A stretch of 64,000 bases of DNA from Mesorhizobium caraganae (GCF_016836705.1 NZ_JAFCGY010000004.1:124001-188000), one strand, 5' to 3'. Positions 43,909 through 52,256 are shown, numbered from the stretch's first letter. Numbers and translations are program-made. The notes: a model not told the origin generated them from the sequence alone.

Positions 43909-44710
43909 AGCTGTCGCGCAGGCTGGTCGCCGTACCGGTAAAGCGTCCGCGCACCACGCCGACAACCGCGCCGAGCACCAGCCAGAACACCAGATTGGTC
44001 ACCGTCACCGCCACCACGAACTGGTGATGCAGGCCTTCGGGGATCGACGTCACGTAGTTGTCCGGCTGCGGCGCGCCGACGACATGCGGCGCCACGATCA
44101 GGGCCACCGCAAGGATCGCCAGCGGCAGCGATTTGCGGAAGGCGATCAGGCCGAGACCGGCCGCGGTCGCCGCCACCGTTGCCCACCACCAGATCTGGCG
44201 CTGGGTGAGATCGGCCGCCGGCATCGCCGGCAGTTCCGGCGGCAGGCCGAGGCCCGGGGCGAGCGTGAACACAGCAAAGCCGGCCAGGCCCCAGAATATG
44301 CCCTGGCGCCAGTTGCCGATGCCTCCGGCGAATTCGGAAACCGCCACCAGGACCAGCGCGAAACCGATGCCGGTGACGATATTGGCCAGCACGCTGAAGG
44401 CGAAGCGCTCGAAGCCGTCGGCCGGCGCCCAGCCTTCGTCCTCAGCCGGTGCGGCTGCTTCAGCCGGTGCGGATGCTGCGCTGCTCATGGCATTTTCCGC
44501 CGGCGCGGCGGTGCTCATGGCATTGGTGTCCGTAGCGTTGGCGGCAGGCGCTGCGGCATGCTCATGTTGATGGCCACCGCCGGCCTGTTCGTAGACTTCC
44601 GCCTTCAGGATGAGCGGCACGGTGGCATAGGCCTGCATGCAGGCGAGAACGACGCCGGCCACGAGCCCGGCAATCGCCGCGACGAACACGACGTTGCGAA
44701 ACAGGTTCAT
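43901..44710 (-). CDS. cbtA: CbtA, cobalt-transport-associated membrane protein
   Basis: This is a 269-residue protein with about six membrane segments. The first (NVVFVAAIAGLVAGVVLACM) precedes a periplasmic region with the histidine cluster GGGHQHEHAAA, then an Ala/Pro-rich linker; the C-terminal helices include PHVVGAPQ, typical of CbtA. CbtA and the adjacent CbtB are predicted cobalt importers found under B12 riboswitches. It lies 15 bases after cbtB and overlaps cobU by 8 bases at the chosen start. Confidence 0.87.
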   Translation of the reverse strand: MNLFRNVVFVAAIAGLVAGVVLACMQAYATVPLILKAEVYEQAGGGHQHEHAAAPAANATDTNAMSTAAPAENAMSSAASAPAEAAAPAEDEGWAPADGFERFAFSVLANIVTGIGFALVLVAVSEFAGGIGNWRQGIFWGLAGFAVFTLAPGLGLPPELPAMPAADLTQRQIWWWATVAATAAGLGLIAFRKSLPLAILAVALIVAPHVVGAPQPDNYVTSIPEGLHHQFVVAVTVTNLVFWLVLGAVVGVVRGRFTGTATSLRDSFA

Positions 44711-44725
44711 GATGTCAGATCCTCG

Positions 44726-44905
44726 TCAGTGGCAGGGAAACGCCATCGAATGGCGATAGTCATGCGCGGCATTGTGAACCGCATCGATATGCGAGAAGCC
44801 GACAACGCCGATGACGAAAATGCCCAGAAACGCGCTAAGCACGAGCTGCATGAAGCGCGACTGCGAGGAGACGGAAGTGCCGAGGGAGACGGAAGCGGTA
44901 TTCAT
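44726..44905 (-). CDS. cbtB: CbtB, small cobalt-transport subunit
   Basis: This is a 59-residue protein with one membrane helix (LVLSAFLGIFVIGVVGFSHI) and a histidine-rich C-terminus (HNAAHDYRHSMAFPCH), the CbtB signature for metal binding. The ATG at 44905 is preceded by AAAGGAC. It is the first gene after the cobalamin riboswitch and is followed by cbtA after 15 bases, the usual arrangement. Confidence 0.9.
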   Translation of the reverse strand: MNTASVSLGTSVSSQSRFMQLVLSAFLGIFVIGVVGFSHIDAVHNAAHDYRHSMAFPCH

Positions 44906-44949
44906 ATCTTGTCCTTTCGCCCTCCACCCGAGGGCATCGAAGTCAGTTC

Positions 44950-45128
44950 CCTGTCGCCGGCAGGTCTCCTGGCTCGCGGATCAGCGCCCTTCCCCACCTT
45001 CCCGAAGAAAAATCCTCAGTGGCTTGGAGAGGACTACCGCACACAGTTGCGGGGGCAGCCACGGCATTGGGCAACAAGTCAGCCCTCACCGCATTCCCTC
45101 TTGGTCCCTAACGGAACCGACGACATGC
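44950..45128 (-). ncRNA. cobalamin (AdoCbl) riboswitch
   Basis: On the minus strand the 5' leader of cbtB contains the standard B12 elements in order: GGTTCC near the 5' end, AAGAGGGAATGCGGTG, GCTGCCCCCGCAACTGT, GCCACTG, and the B12 box AGCCAGGAGACCTGCC followed by GGCGAC, which pairs with the 5' GTCG to close P1. It lies 45 bases before the cbtB start and should shut off cbtB-cbtA-cobU-cobO when adenosylcobalamin is abundant. The exact ends are approximate. Confidence 0.92.
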
Positions 45129-45131
45129 ATG

Positions 45132-45161
45132 ACTATAGGCTGAAACAGCCGCATCCGGCAA
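45132..45161 (-). promoter_or_regulatory. sigma-70-like promoter for the riboswitch transcript
   Basis: TTGCCG (45161-45156) and TATAGT (45137-45132) are separated by 18 bases on the minus strand. The -10 lies a few bases upstream of the predicted riboswitch 5' end, which fits a start of transcription at about 45125-45130. Confidence 0.5.
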
Positions 45162-45203
45162 ACCAAATTCCGCCGGCAAACAGCGCGAATGCGCCATGCA
45201 GCG

Positions 45204-45881
45204 TTACGGGTTCACGGCGGTGATCCGCTCGGCAACCAGCCGCTGCAGCCGCCAGAGATGGCGGTCGTGAATGCCGCGCTCCTCCAGATTCTTCACCGTG
45301 TTGTAGAGATAGTCGGCGCCCGACCCCCAGTGCCCGCAGGATGTGGCCAGCCTGTCGACGACCTTCGCCTCGTCGAGCGGGCCGGAATAGGTCAGGCCGT
45401 TGCGGTTGATGACGAAAGCCAGCGCCCTGAGCGGGCCGGCCTCGCTTGCAAGCTTCAGCATGCGCGGCCGGTAGCTTGTCGGCTTCAGCGTGACTTCGCG
45501 CCGGAAAAGTCGGCCCAACTGCTCTCGCCGGTTGTCGTCGGCCAGCCGGAAGGCGACGCCTTTGCATTGGCCGCCACTGTCGAGCGCCATCATCAGGCCA
45601 GGGCTTTCCTTGGTGCCCCGCCAGCGCGTCATGTTCATGCAAAAGGAGCGGTGCCAGCCGCGCGCCAGCGCAACACGCTCCTCGACATGATCGATTTCCG
45701 GTTTCCAGATCAGCGAGCCATAGCCGAACAGCCACAGCGGTTCGCTGTCAGGGAGCTCGGCCTGCAATTCATCCAGCAGCGCATCGTAGTCGCTGTCATC
45801 CAGATGCATCGCGTCCGGATCCGGCCCGGGGTCCCTGATCTCGCGCCAGCAGCGCGCGACCAGCTCCGGCGTAAGCGACAT
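45204..45881 (-). CDS. ChaC-type gamma-glutamylcyclotransferase
   Basis: This is a 225-residue protein from the ATG at 45881 (TTG at 45896 is the alternative). The family motif FGYGSLIWKPEIDHVE lies near residue 45, with RWRGTKESPGLMMALDSGGQ and the C-terminal NTVKNLEERGIHDRHLWRLQ after it. ChaC enzymes cleave gamma-glutamyl peptides such as glutathione to 5-oxoproline. It ends 43 bases before the promoter of the riboswitch transcript and diverges from the Rieske oxygenase. No functional tie with the neighbours is evident. Confidence 0.87.
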   Translation of the reverse strand: MSLTPELVARCWREIRDPGPDPDAMHLDDSDYDALLDELQAELPDSEPLWLFGYGSLIWKPEIDHVEERVALARGWHRSFCMNMTRWRGTKESPGLMMALDSGGQCKGVAFRLADDNRREQLGRLFRREVTLKPTSYRPRMLKLASEAGPLRALAFVINRNGLTYSGPLDEAKVVDRLATSCGHWGSGADYLYNTVKNLEERGIHDRHLWRLQRLVAERITAVNP

Positions 45882-46017
45882 TTGTCGTGCGGCCAATTTT
45901 CCGAATCCCCCTTGTCACGACATGATTATGCGCCACGCCCGCAACCGGCAATGTCGGCCGTGATTGACAAACGTTTTGCCGGGGTGTCGGCTGGCGTATC
46001 CCTAGAGGAAGCCGACC

Positions 46018-47181
46018 ATGCAACCCAGCCCGAGCGAGCGCGATCCCTATAATGGCCTGACCCGGCTAGAGCCGACGCTGCCGTCCTCGGCCTATTGGGA
46101 CGCCGGCGCCTACCAGCGCGATCTCGACGCCATCTGGTACAAAAACTGGCTCCTCGTCTGCCGCGAGGCCGACCTTGCCCAGCCTTTGGCGTTCAGGACA
46201 TTCCGCGTCGGCACGCAGGAAATCGTCGTGCTGCGCGACGACACCGGCGAACTGCGCGCCTTCCACAACACTTGCCGGCATCGCGGCTCGCAGCTTTGCC
46301 AGGAGAGCGAGGGCCGGCTGAAGGCACGGCTCATCACCTGCCCCTACCACGCCTGGTCCTATTCGCTGCGCGGCGATCTGGTGCGTGTTCCCTCGAAATC
46401 GCTGCCCGACGGTTTCGACAAGGCCGATCATCCGCTCTATCGGGTGGCGCTCTCGGTGTGGCGCGGCTTTGTCTTCATCAACCTTGCTGAAAGCGTCGAC
46501 GGTACGGCTGCGTCATCCTTCGATCCGGCATCCGGCAACCTCGGCAACTGGCCGCTGGAAACGCTGGTATCAAGCCATGTCCTGCGCAAGGTGATGAATT
46601 GCAACTGGAAGATCTTTTGGGAGAACTTCAACGAGTGCCTGCACTGCCCCGGCGTCCACAAGGACCTGTCGAGGCTGGTGCCGATCTACGGACGCGGCCT
46701 GATGAGCCGGCACGACGACCCCGACTGGGTTCGCCATGCCGACAATGACGCGCCGGAGTTTTCCGGCGGCTTGCGCGCCGGCGCCGAGACCTGGTCGCGC
46801 GACGGCCACGTCCATGGCCCGGTCTTCTCCGGCCTGACACCGGCCGAACGCGCGGCTGGCCAGACCTATGCCACCAATCTGCCGTCGATGTTCATCGTCG
46901 GCCATGTCGACTATGTCCGAACCGTACGGCTCACACCGCTCGGCCCGGAGCAGACCGAGCTCACCGCGGAGTGGCTGTTCGCACCCGAAGCGCTGGCTCA
47001 GACCGACATCGACAATGTCGTCGCCTTCGGCACCCAGGTGCTGGAGGAGGATGCCGCGATCTGCGAGGTCAACCAGAAAGGCCTGCGCTCGATGCGCCAC
47101 CAAGCGGGCGTGCTGATGCCCGAGGAGTACGACCTGCACCGCTTCCACAACTGGGTGCGCGAGCGCCACGCGGCGCTCTGA
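46018..47181 (+). CDS. Rieske non-heme iron oxygenase, glycine-betaine/choline demethylase-like alpha subunit
   Basis: This is a 387-residue oxygenase subunit. The Rieske [2Fe-2S] motif is NTCRHRGSQLC ... LITCPYHAWSYSLRG (CxH-x17-20-CxxH), and the mononuclear iron site is ENFNECLHCPGVHKDL, with an Asp ligand towards the C-terminus. Length and motifs fit the GbcA/stachydrine/carnitine-type N-demethylases or choline monooxygenase rather than large aromatic dioxygenases. AGAGGAAG precedes the ATG. There is no reductase gene beside it, so electrons must come from elsewhere. The many dimethylglycine and sarcosine enzymes in the window make glycine betaine a good candidate substrate (inference). 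Confidence 0.82.
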   Translation: MQPSPSERDPYNGLTRLEPTLPSSAYWDAGAYQRDLDAIWYKNWLLVCREADLAQPLAFRTFRVGTQEIVVLRDDTGELRAFHNTCRHRGSQLCQESEGRLKARLITCPYHAWSYSLRGDLVRVPSKSLPDGFDKADHPLYRVALSVWRGFVFINLAESVDGTAASSFDPASGNLGNWPLETLVSSHVLRKVMNCNWKIFWENFNECLHCPGVHKDLSRLVPIYGRGLMSRHDDPDWVRHADNDAPEFSGGLRAGAETWSRDGHVHGPVFSGLTPAERAAGQTYATNLPSMFIVGHVDYVRTVRLTPLGPEQTELTAEWLFAPEALAQTDIDNVVAFGTQVLEEDAAICEVNQKGLRSMRHQAGVLMPEEYDLHRFHNWVRERHAAL

Positions 47182-47355
47182 TCAAAGCGACTTCGGCAGA
47201 TAGCGCCAGGTGACAAAGCCGCAGGCCGCGGCCAGCAGGCCGAGCGTGACGAAAACCGAGCCCAGGCCGAAAAACGCCAGCACCACCGAATAGACCAGTG
47301 GCGGCAAAAAGCGAATTCGGCCAAAGCCTTTCCGGCTCTGGCCTAAAGCGCTTTC
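47182..47355 (-). pseudogene. possible remnant of a membrane transporter C-terminus
   Basis: On the minus strand an open stretch of 57 codons follows an in-frame TGA at 47356 and ends directly against the Rieske gene's stop. It encodes a hydrophobic segment with FLPPLVYSVVLAFFGLGSVF, then VTLGLLAAACGFVTWRYLPK, resembling the last one or two helices of an MFS-type transporter with its RYLP tail. There is no good start codon or ribosome binding site. It may be the leftover end of a deleted transporter gene, or chance hydrophobic sequence. Confidence 0.3.
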
Positions 47356-47455
47356 TCATGCAGCCGCGACGCGAGCGATGCCTGCGCGCACGGCCTTCTT
47401 TTGTCCGGTGCAACCGTGATAGTCGTCTTCAGGGGCTGAATCAGATTACGAGACC

Positions 47456-48457
47456 ATGAGCATCCAAACGCCGATCGCACCTGTTCCGGATCAACCGAAG
47501 CGCATCGTCGCCATCGACGTCCTACGCGGCGTCGCGCTGATCGCCATGGCCAGCTATCACTTCACCTGGGATCTCGAAAATTTCCACTACACCGATCCCG
47601 GCCTCACCGCCTTCGGCTGGTGGAAGATCTATGCGCGCTGCATCGCCTCGACTTTCCTGTTCCTGGTCGGCGTCAGCCTGTTTCTCGCCCACGGAAAGCG
47701 GATCCGCTGGAACGGCTTCTGGAAACGCTTTGCCATGGTCGCCGTGGCGGCGGCCGCCATATCCGGCGTCACGTATTTCATCACGCCGGGCAGCTTCATC
47801 TTCTTCGGCATCCTGCACGAGATCGCGCTGGCCAGCCTGCTTGGCCTTTTGTTCCTGCGGCTGCCAGCGCTGCTGACGCTTGTCGTGGCGGCAGTGGTGA
47901 TCGCAGCGCCCCTCTATCTCCGATCCGAGGCCTTCGATCATCCGGCGCTGTGGTGGGTCGGCCTGTCGGCGATCAACCCGCGCTCCAACGATTATGTGCC
48001 GCTGTTTCCCTGGTTCGGCGCCGTGCTTGTCGGTATCGCCGCGGCGAAACTAGCGTCCACCACCGGCGTTCTGGCGCGGCTGGCGACGCTGACGCCTGGA
48101 AGCTGGGCCAAGCCGTTCACCTTCATCGGCCGCCACAGCCTGGCGTTCTACCTGATCCACCAGCCGCTGCTGTTCGGCTGTGTCTGGCTGTTCTCGCAAA
48201 TCTTGCCGGCGCCGGTCGAGACACGGGAAGTGGTCTTCCTCAAGGAATGCCAGGTATCCTGCGAACAGCAGCGCGACACGGCGTTCTGCGCCAGCTATTG
48301 TGTGTGCATGCTGGACACGCTGCAAGGCGAGGCGGCATTCGACCGGCTCTACAATGGCGACCAGACCCCGGAGTTCAAGGCGCATCTGAGCGAACTCGCC
48401 GGCATCTGCACCGCCAAAACGGACGAGAGCCCGATGACGCAGGGAGGGCAAAAATGA
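47456..48457 (+). CDS. DUF1624 (heparan-alpha-glucosaminide N-acetyltransferase-like) membrane protein with a cysteine-rich tail
   Basis: This is a 333-residue protein with about eight membrane segments. The N-terminal RIVAIDVLRGVALIAMASYH is the DUF1624 signature, and FIGRHSLAFYLIHQPLLFG is near the end of the membrane part. Family members are putative membrane acyltransferases. From residue 256 a soluble tail carries cysteines at 265, 269, 278, 282, 284 and 318, including two CxxxC units eight residues apart. Its stop overlaps the start of the methyltransferase gene (ATGA), so they are co-translated. Confidence 0.82.
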   Translation: MSIQTPIAPVPDQPKRIVAIDVLRGVALIAMASYHFTWDLENFHYTDPGLTAFGWWKIYARCIASTFLFLVGVSLFLAHGKRIRWNGFWKRFAMVAVAAAAISGVTYFITPGSFIFFGILHEIALASLLGLLFLRLPALLTLVVAAVVIAAPLYLRSEAFDHPALWWVGLSAINPRSNDYVPLFPWFGAVLVGIAAAKLASTTGVLARLATLTPGSWAKPFTFIGRHSLAFYLIHQPLLFGCVWLFSQILPAPVETREVVFLKECQVSCEQQRDTAFCASYCVCMLDTLQGEAAFDRLYNGDQTPEFKAHLSELAGICTAKTDESPMTQGGQK

Positions 48458-48948
48458 CCGACAAGCTGCCGGCAAAAGCTGGGCCATCGAAATCAGGGCT
48501 GATTCCCTGGCCGCCGCTGATCTACTGCGCCGCCATCGCCATCAGCATCGTGCTTGGCCTCTTCTATCCGCTGCCCTGGATCGGCGACCTCCTCGGCGAC
48601 CTCCTGTTCGCGGCCGGCTTTGTGGTGCTGTTTGCCGTCGCCGCGCTCTGGTTCACCGCCATCCGCGCCATGATGCGCGCCAGGACCACGATGAATCCCA
48701 ATGGCGTGCCGGAGCATCTGGTGACGTCAGGCCCGTTCGGCGTCACCCGCAACCCGATGTATCTCGCCAACACGCTGATGCTCATCGGCGTCGCCTTCGT
48801 TTCAGGGATCGTATGGTTCCTGCCGCTGGCCCTGATCGCAGCCTTCGCCACCCAAAAGGTCGCGATCGAAAAAGAGGAAAAAGTTCTGGCCGCCAAATTC
48901 GGCAAGAAGTACCGCGACTACGCGAAGCGAGTCAGGCGCTGGATCTGA
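48454..48948 (+). CDS. isoprenylcysteine carboxyl methyltransferase-family membrane protein
   Basis: This is a 164-residue integral membrane protein starting at the ATG that overlaps the previous stop. It has about four helices and the ICMT/PEMT hallmark TSGPFGVTRNPMYLANTLML followed by EKEEKVLAAKFGKKYRDYAK, the SAM and substrate binding C-terminus. Bacterial members methylate lipids or other isoprenoids rather than prenylated proteins; the actual target is unknown. GGGAGG stands ahead of the start. It forms a two-gene unit with the DUF1624 protein. Confidence 0.85.
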   Translation: MTDKLPAKAGPSKSGLIPWPPLIYCAAIAISIVLGLFYPLPWIGDLLGDLLFAAGFVVLFAVAALWFTAIRAMMRARTTMNPNGVPEHLVTSGPFGVTRNPMYLANTLMLIGVAFVSGIVWFLPLALIAAFATQKVAIEKEEKVLAAKFGKKYRDYAKRVRRWI

Positions 48949-49012
48949 GGCGGAGCGGCTCGCGGACCAAAGGCGATCGCTCGAGTTCGGATTGATAATT
49001 CAGCGAACGTTA

Positions 49013-49190
49013 GCGCTGCCCCTCATTGTCCTGCCGGACATTTCTCCCCGTATAGTGACGGGGAGAAAGGGCCCTTTGGCTGAAGGTTTCGCCAATTGTC
49101 TGCGTTGCAGAAAAGCGCCGGCGCCTCGTTCAGCCCCTTCTCCCCGTCACTATACGGGGAGAAGGTCCCGGCAGGGGGATGAGGGGCAGC
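49013..49190. repeat. rhizobial intergenic mosaic repeat, full-length copy (A4)
   Basis: Inverted ends GCGCTGCCCCTCATTG and GATGAGGGGCAGC, inner hairpins CTCCCCGTATAGTGACGGGG and CTCCCCGTCACTATACGGGG, and a core with GGTTTCGCCAATTGTC and GCGTTGCAG. It lies between the convergent methyltransferase and MerR genes. Confidence 0.8.
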
Positions 49191-49233
49191 ACCGACCTTC
49201 GGAAGTTTGAACCAATAGCCTGCGCAGCGACCC

Positions 49234-49620
49234 TCAGGTATTAACCCCCAGTTCCACCAACCGCTCGACACAAGACTCCTCCGCCTGGTCGAGCTCCGCC
49301 AGCGTCTCCTCAAGGTCGCGCCGCTTCTGGCGCAAATCCTCGCGCTTTTCCTCGATGCGCTTGATCATTAGGTTGAGTTGACCGACCTCGCCGGGCGGCT
49401 CCTTGTACATCTGGATGATTTCGCGGATCTCGTTGATCGAGAAGCCGAGCCGTTTTCCGCGCATGATCTGGCGGATCAGATGCCGGTCCGAAGGGCGAAA
49501 CAGCCTGGTGCGGCCGCGCCGCACCGGTTGCACCAGCCCCTCATCCTCGTAAAAGCGCAGTGTGCGCGTCGACACATCGAATTCGCGCGTCAGCTCGGTG
49601 ATCGTATAATATTCCCGCAT
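49234..49620 (-). CDS. MerR-family transcriptional regulator
   Basis: This is a 128-residue regulator. The ATG at 49620 has GGAG at good spacing; the adjacent ATG at 49623 is too close to it. The N-terminal winged helix reads YTITELTREFDVSTRTLRFY and EDEGLVQPVRRGRTRLF, followed by a dimerising coiled coil (LNLMIKRIEEKREDLRQKRR) and a tail with a single Cys in EESCVERL. The lack of a metal-binding cysteine pair and the coiled-coil pattern resemble the fatty/branched-acid regulators (LiuR-like) more than metal sensors. No target gene adjoins it directly. Confidence 0.85.
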   Translation of the reverse strand: MREYYTITELTREFDVSTRTLRFYEDEGLVQPVRRGRTRLFRPSDRHLIRQIMRGKRLGFSINEIREIIQMYKEPPGEVGQLNLMIKRIEEKREDLRQKRRDLEETLAELDQAEESCVERLVELGVNT

Positions 49621-49778
49621 CATTGCTCCAAATGCCGGAACATGAGTCAGCGGCCGCCAGCGCGCCACCTCCCCCAATTCCGATCAACCCGCTCCATACC
49701 GGATTCGGCAGGAAGCCCCGACGCAGCGTCGCACGGCATTTACGTAAAAGTCAATTGACAGCACCATGCCCTGTTTCG

Positions 49779-51197
49779 TCAGGGGACGGCGAACCACCAG
49801 GTGGCGAGCCCGAGAAAGGCAAAGAAGCCGACGACATCGGTGACCGTGGTGACGAAAACCGCCGACGCCACCGCCGGATCGATCTTGAACCGGTCGAGCA
49901 GCAGCGGGATCAGGATGCCGGCAAGGGCTGCCACGAACATGTTGATGATCATTGCGGCCGCGATGATGCCGCCCAGATTGGGATCGCGGAACCACGCCGC
50001 CGCGACGATGCCGATCAGCACCGCGAAAATGATGCCGTTGATGGAGCCCACGCCCATCTCGCGGCGGATGATGCGGCCGGCATTGTAGATGTCGAGGTCT
50101 TTCGTCGCCAGCGCCCGCACCGTGACGGTCATGGTCTGCGACCCCGCATTGCCGCCCATGCCGGCTACGATCGGCATCAGCACGGCCAGCGCCACGATAT
50201 GCTCGATGGTGCGGTCGAACAGCCCGATCACCGAAGCCGCGAGGAACGCCGTCAACAAATTGACCAGCAGCCAGGGAACGCGCGAGCGCGAGGTCGACAG
50301 AATGCTGTCGGACAGCTCTTCGTCGCCGACGCCGCCCATGCGCAGCAGATCTTCCTCGGCCTCCTGCTGGATGACGTCGACGACGTCGTCGATGGTCAGC
50401 ACGCCGACCAGCCGCTCGTTCTCGTCGACGACAGCGGCGGAGAGAAGATCGTATTGCTCGAATTCCCGTGCCGCCTCTTCCTGGTCCATGGTGGCCGGAA
50501 TGGCATGCCTGGTCTCATGCATGACCTCCCCGACCTTGGTCGCGCGCTTGGTGCGCAGGATCTGGTCGAGGTCGATGGCGCCGAGCAGCTTGAAGCTCGG
50601 ATCGATGACGAAGATCTGGCTGAAGCGCTCGGGCAGGTTCTTGTCTTCGCGCATGTAGTCTATGGTCTGGCCAATGGTCCAGAACGGCGGCACCGCGACA
50701 AACTCGGTCTGCATGCGGCGACCGGCCGTCTCTTCCGGGTAGTCGAGCGAACGGCGCAGCCTGATCCGCTCGGTGAACGGCAGCTGCGACAGGATCTCGT
50801 CCTGGTCTTCCTTCTCGAGGTCTTCGAGAATGTAGACCGCGTCGTCGGAATCGAGGTCCTGCATGCCCTGGGCAATCTGCGCATTGGGCATGTTGTCGAC
50901 GATATCGCGGCGGATCGCCTCGTCGACCTCGGTCAGCGCAGAAAAGTCGAAATCGGCGCCAAGCAGTTCGACCAAAGCGCGGCGCTGTTCGGGATGCAGC
51001 GCTTCGAGCAGGTCGCCGAGTTCGGACTGGTGCAGGTCGTCGACTTCGCGCTTCAGCGTCAGCGTGTCGCGATCGGCAATGGCAGCACCGATCTGGGCCA
51101 GGAACGACGACAGCACGGCGCCGTCCTCGCCATAGATGTCGGCGTGGGCGTCGTCAGTGGCTTTGGCGCCGCTCGTTTGTTCGTCCTGGCTTTCCAC
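49779..51197 (-). CDS. mgtE: magnesium transporter MgtE
   Basis: This is a 472-residue protein from the GTG at 51197, which has GGGAGG before it. Order: MgtE N-terminal superhelical domain (LGDLLEALHPEQRRALVELL), a CBS domain pair (about residues 145-265, with VGVLTIDDVVDVIQQEAEED), then five membrane helices including GMGGNAGSQTMTV, the conserved pore motif, and the final segment. MgtE is a dimeric Mg2+ channel whose CBS domains sense internal Mg2+. It stands alone. Confidence 0.92.
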   Translation of the reverse strand: MESQDEQTSGAKATDDAHADIYGEDGAVLSSFLAQIGAAIADRDTLTLKREVDDLHQSELGDLLEALHPEQRRALVELLGADFDFSALTEVDEAIRRDIVDNMPNAQIAQGMQDLDSDDAVYILEDLEKEDQDEILSQLPFTERIRLRRSLDYPEETAGRRMQTEFVAVPPFWTIGQTIDYMREDKNLPERFSQIFVIDPSFKLLGAIDLDQILRTKRATKVGEVMHETRHAIPATMDQEEAAREFEQYDLLSAAVVDENERLVGVLTIDDVVDVIQQEAEEDLLRMGGVGDEELSDSILSTSRSRVPWLLVNLLTAFLAASVIGLFDRTIEHIVALAVLMPIVAGMGGNAGSQTMTVTVRALATKDLDIYNAGRIIRREMGVGSINGIIFAVLIGIVAAAWFRDPNLGGIIAAAMIINMFVAALAGILIPLLLDRFKIDPAVASAVFVTTVTDVVGFFAFLGLATWWFAVP

Positions 51198-51611
51198 CAG
51201 CGCCTCCCGCCATCATCTCTTGGGAAAAGGTGTCCGTCAGGTCTAGACCATGATCTTGAAAACTGGAAACCGGTTTTGGGTCCGGCGCTCAAACAAAAGT
51301 AGATAGGGCCGCAACACGATTCGACAACGCAAGCTGTCGCTCTAACGCACGGGAATTTCAAGCGAAATGCCCGCTTGGCCGTCGGCGCCGGTTTGCGCCG
51401 ATGCGATGGTGTCACCAGGCGCAAAGCCGGTGGATTTCATCAAAACAGGATGCGTTCCGGCTTAAGGCAGCGCGACAGCGCATGTCGCTGGGGAAAGAGC
51501 ACCCCCGCACGGTTGGGGCAGAATTGTCATGATGCAGGTCCAGGCAATGGCCGGACCCGCCCAGGCCACAACCAGAACAGCCGGAAGCTCTTGAAGATCA
51601 GGTCACAGACA
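51198..51611. other. intergenic region between mgtE and the LuxR-type gene
   Basis: This is a 414-base divergent region. The only clear structure is an imperfect hairpin, AAAACTGG / CCGGTTTT (51259-51277), of a type that is common between rhizobial genes. A frame is open from 51375 into the LuxR gene, but it has no family-like sequence. I see no convincing promoter boxes, small gene or RNA. Confidence 0.5.
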
Positions 51612-52256
51612 GTGAAGGCAATCGAGGAACGGCGCGTGCGCGTGGTCGTCGCCGAACGCAATCCGCTCGTGATATCGGCGCTGCGCGAAATGCTGGACTG
51701 CGACGGGCGGTTCGAGCTCCTGGCCTGCGTGCAAAGCGGCAGGCATTTCCTGGAGCTGGCAGCGGAAGGCGAATTCGACGTCGCCGTCATCGGCTGGAAG
51801 CTCGCTGACATGGACGGCGCCGATGTGCTGGCCGAGGTTCACAGCCGCAAGCTCGGCGTGCGCATCGCGGTGTTCTCCAACGACCATGACATCGGCATTC
51901 TGAAGCAGTGCGTGCGGCTCGGTGCCCAGGGCTACTGCTTCCAGTTCGACGACCCGTCGATCATCTTCGAAACGATCCTGGCCGTCGCGCATGGCCGCAT
52001 CTGCATCCCCTACATCGACATCAACAAGGTCAACGACACGCCCTTGTCGCAGCTCACCGTGCGCGAGCGCGAGCTGCTGGCGGTGCTGTCCGACGGCTGG
52101 ACCAATTTGCAGATCGCAACGCGGACGGGGATTTCCGAGAACACGGTGAAATACCACCTCAAGAATCTCTACGACAAGCTCGACGTCCGCAACCGGGCGA
52201 TGGCCGTCGCACTTTATGCGCGCGAGAGGCGTACCCAGAAGCAGCCTTTCGGGTAG
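51612..52256 (+). CDS. LuxR-family regulator with a degenerate receiver domain
   Basis: This is a 214-residue protein from the GTG at 51612. The N-terminal half has the layout of a response-regulator receiver, but the residues for phosphorylation are gone: the acidic pair is Glu15-Arg16 (VVVAERNPLV), the phospho-Asp position is Gly61 (DVAVIGWKLADMDG), and the Lys is Gln111 (GAQGYCFQFD). Residues about 148-205 are an intact GerE/LuxR helix-turn-helix (TVRERELLAVLSDGWTNLQI, SENTVKYHLKNLYDKLDV). It should therefore respond to something other than a histidine kinase, such as a ligand or protein. It lies 146 bases before sgaA, in the same direction, and may regulate the serine-cycle genes. Confidence 0.82.
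   Translation: MKAIEERRVRVVVAERNPLVISALREMLDCDGRFELLACVQSGRHFLELAAEGEFDVAVIGWKLADMDGADVLAEVHSRKLGVRIAVFSNDHDIGILKQCVRLGAQGYCFQFDDPSIIFETILAVAHGRICIPYIDINKVNDTPLSQLTVRERELLAVLSDGWTNLQIATRTGISENTVKYHLKNLYDKLDVRNRAMAVALYARERRTQKQPFG

Noticed and set aside
51375..51611. N-terminal extension of the LuxR-type regulator
   Set aside because: The extra residues are not receiver-like; a GTG at 51612 starts exactly at the domain boundary.
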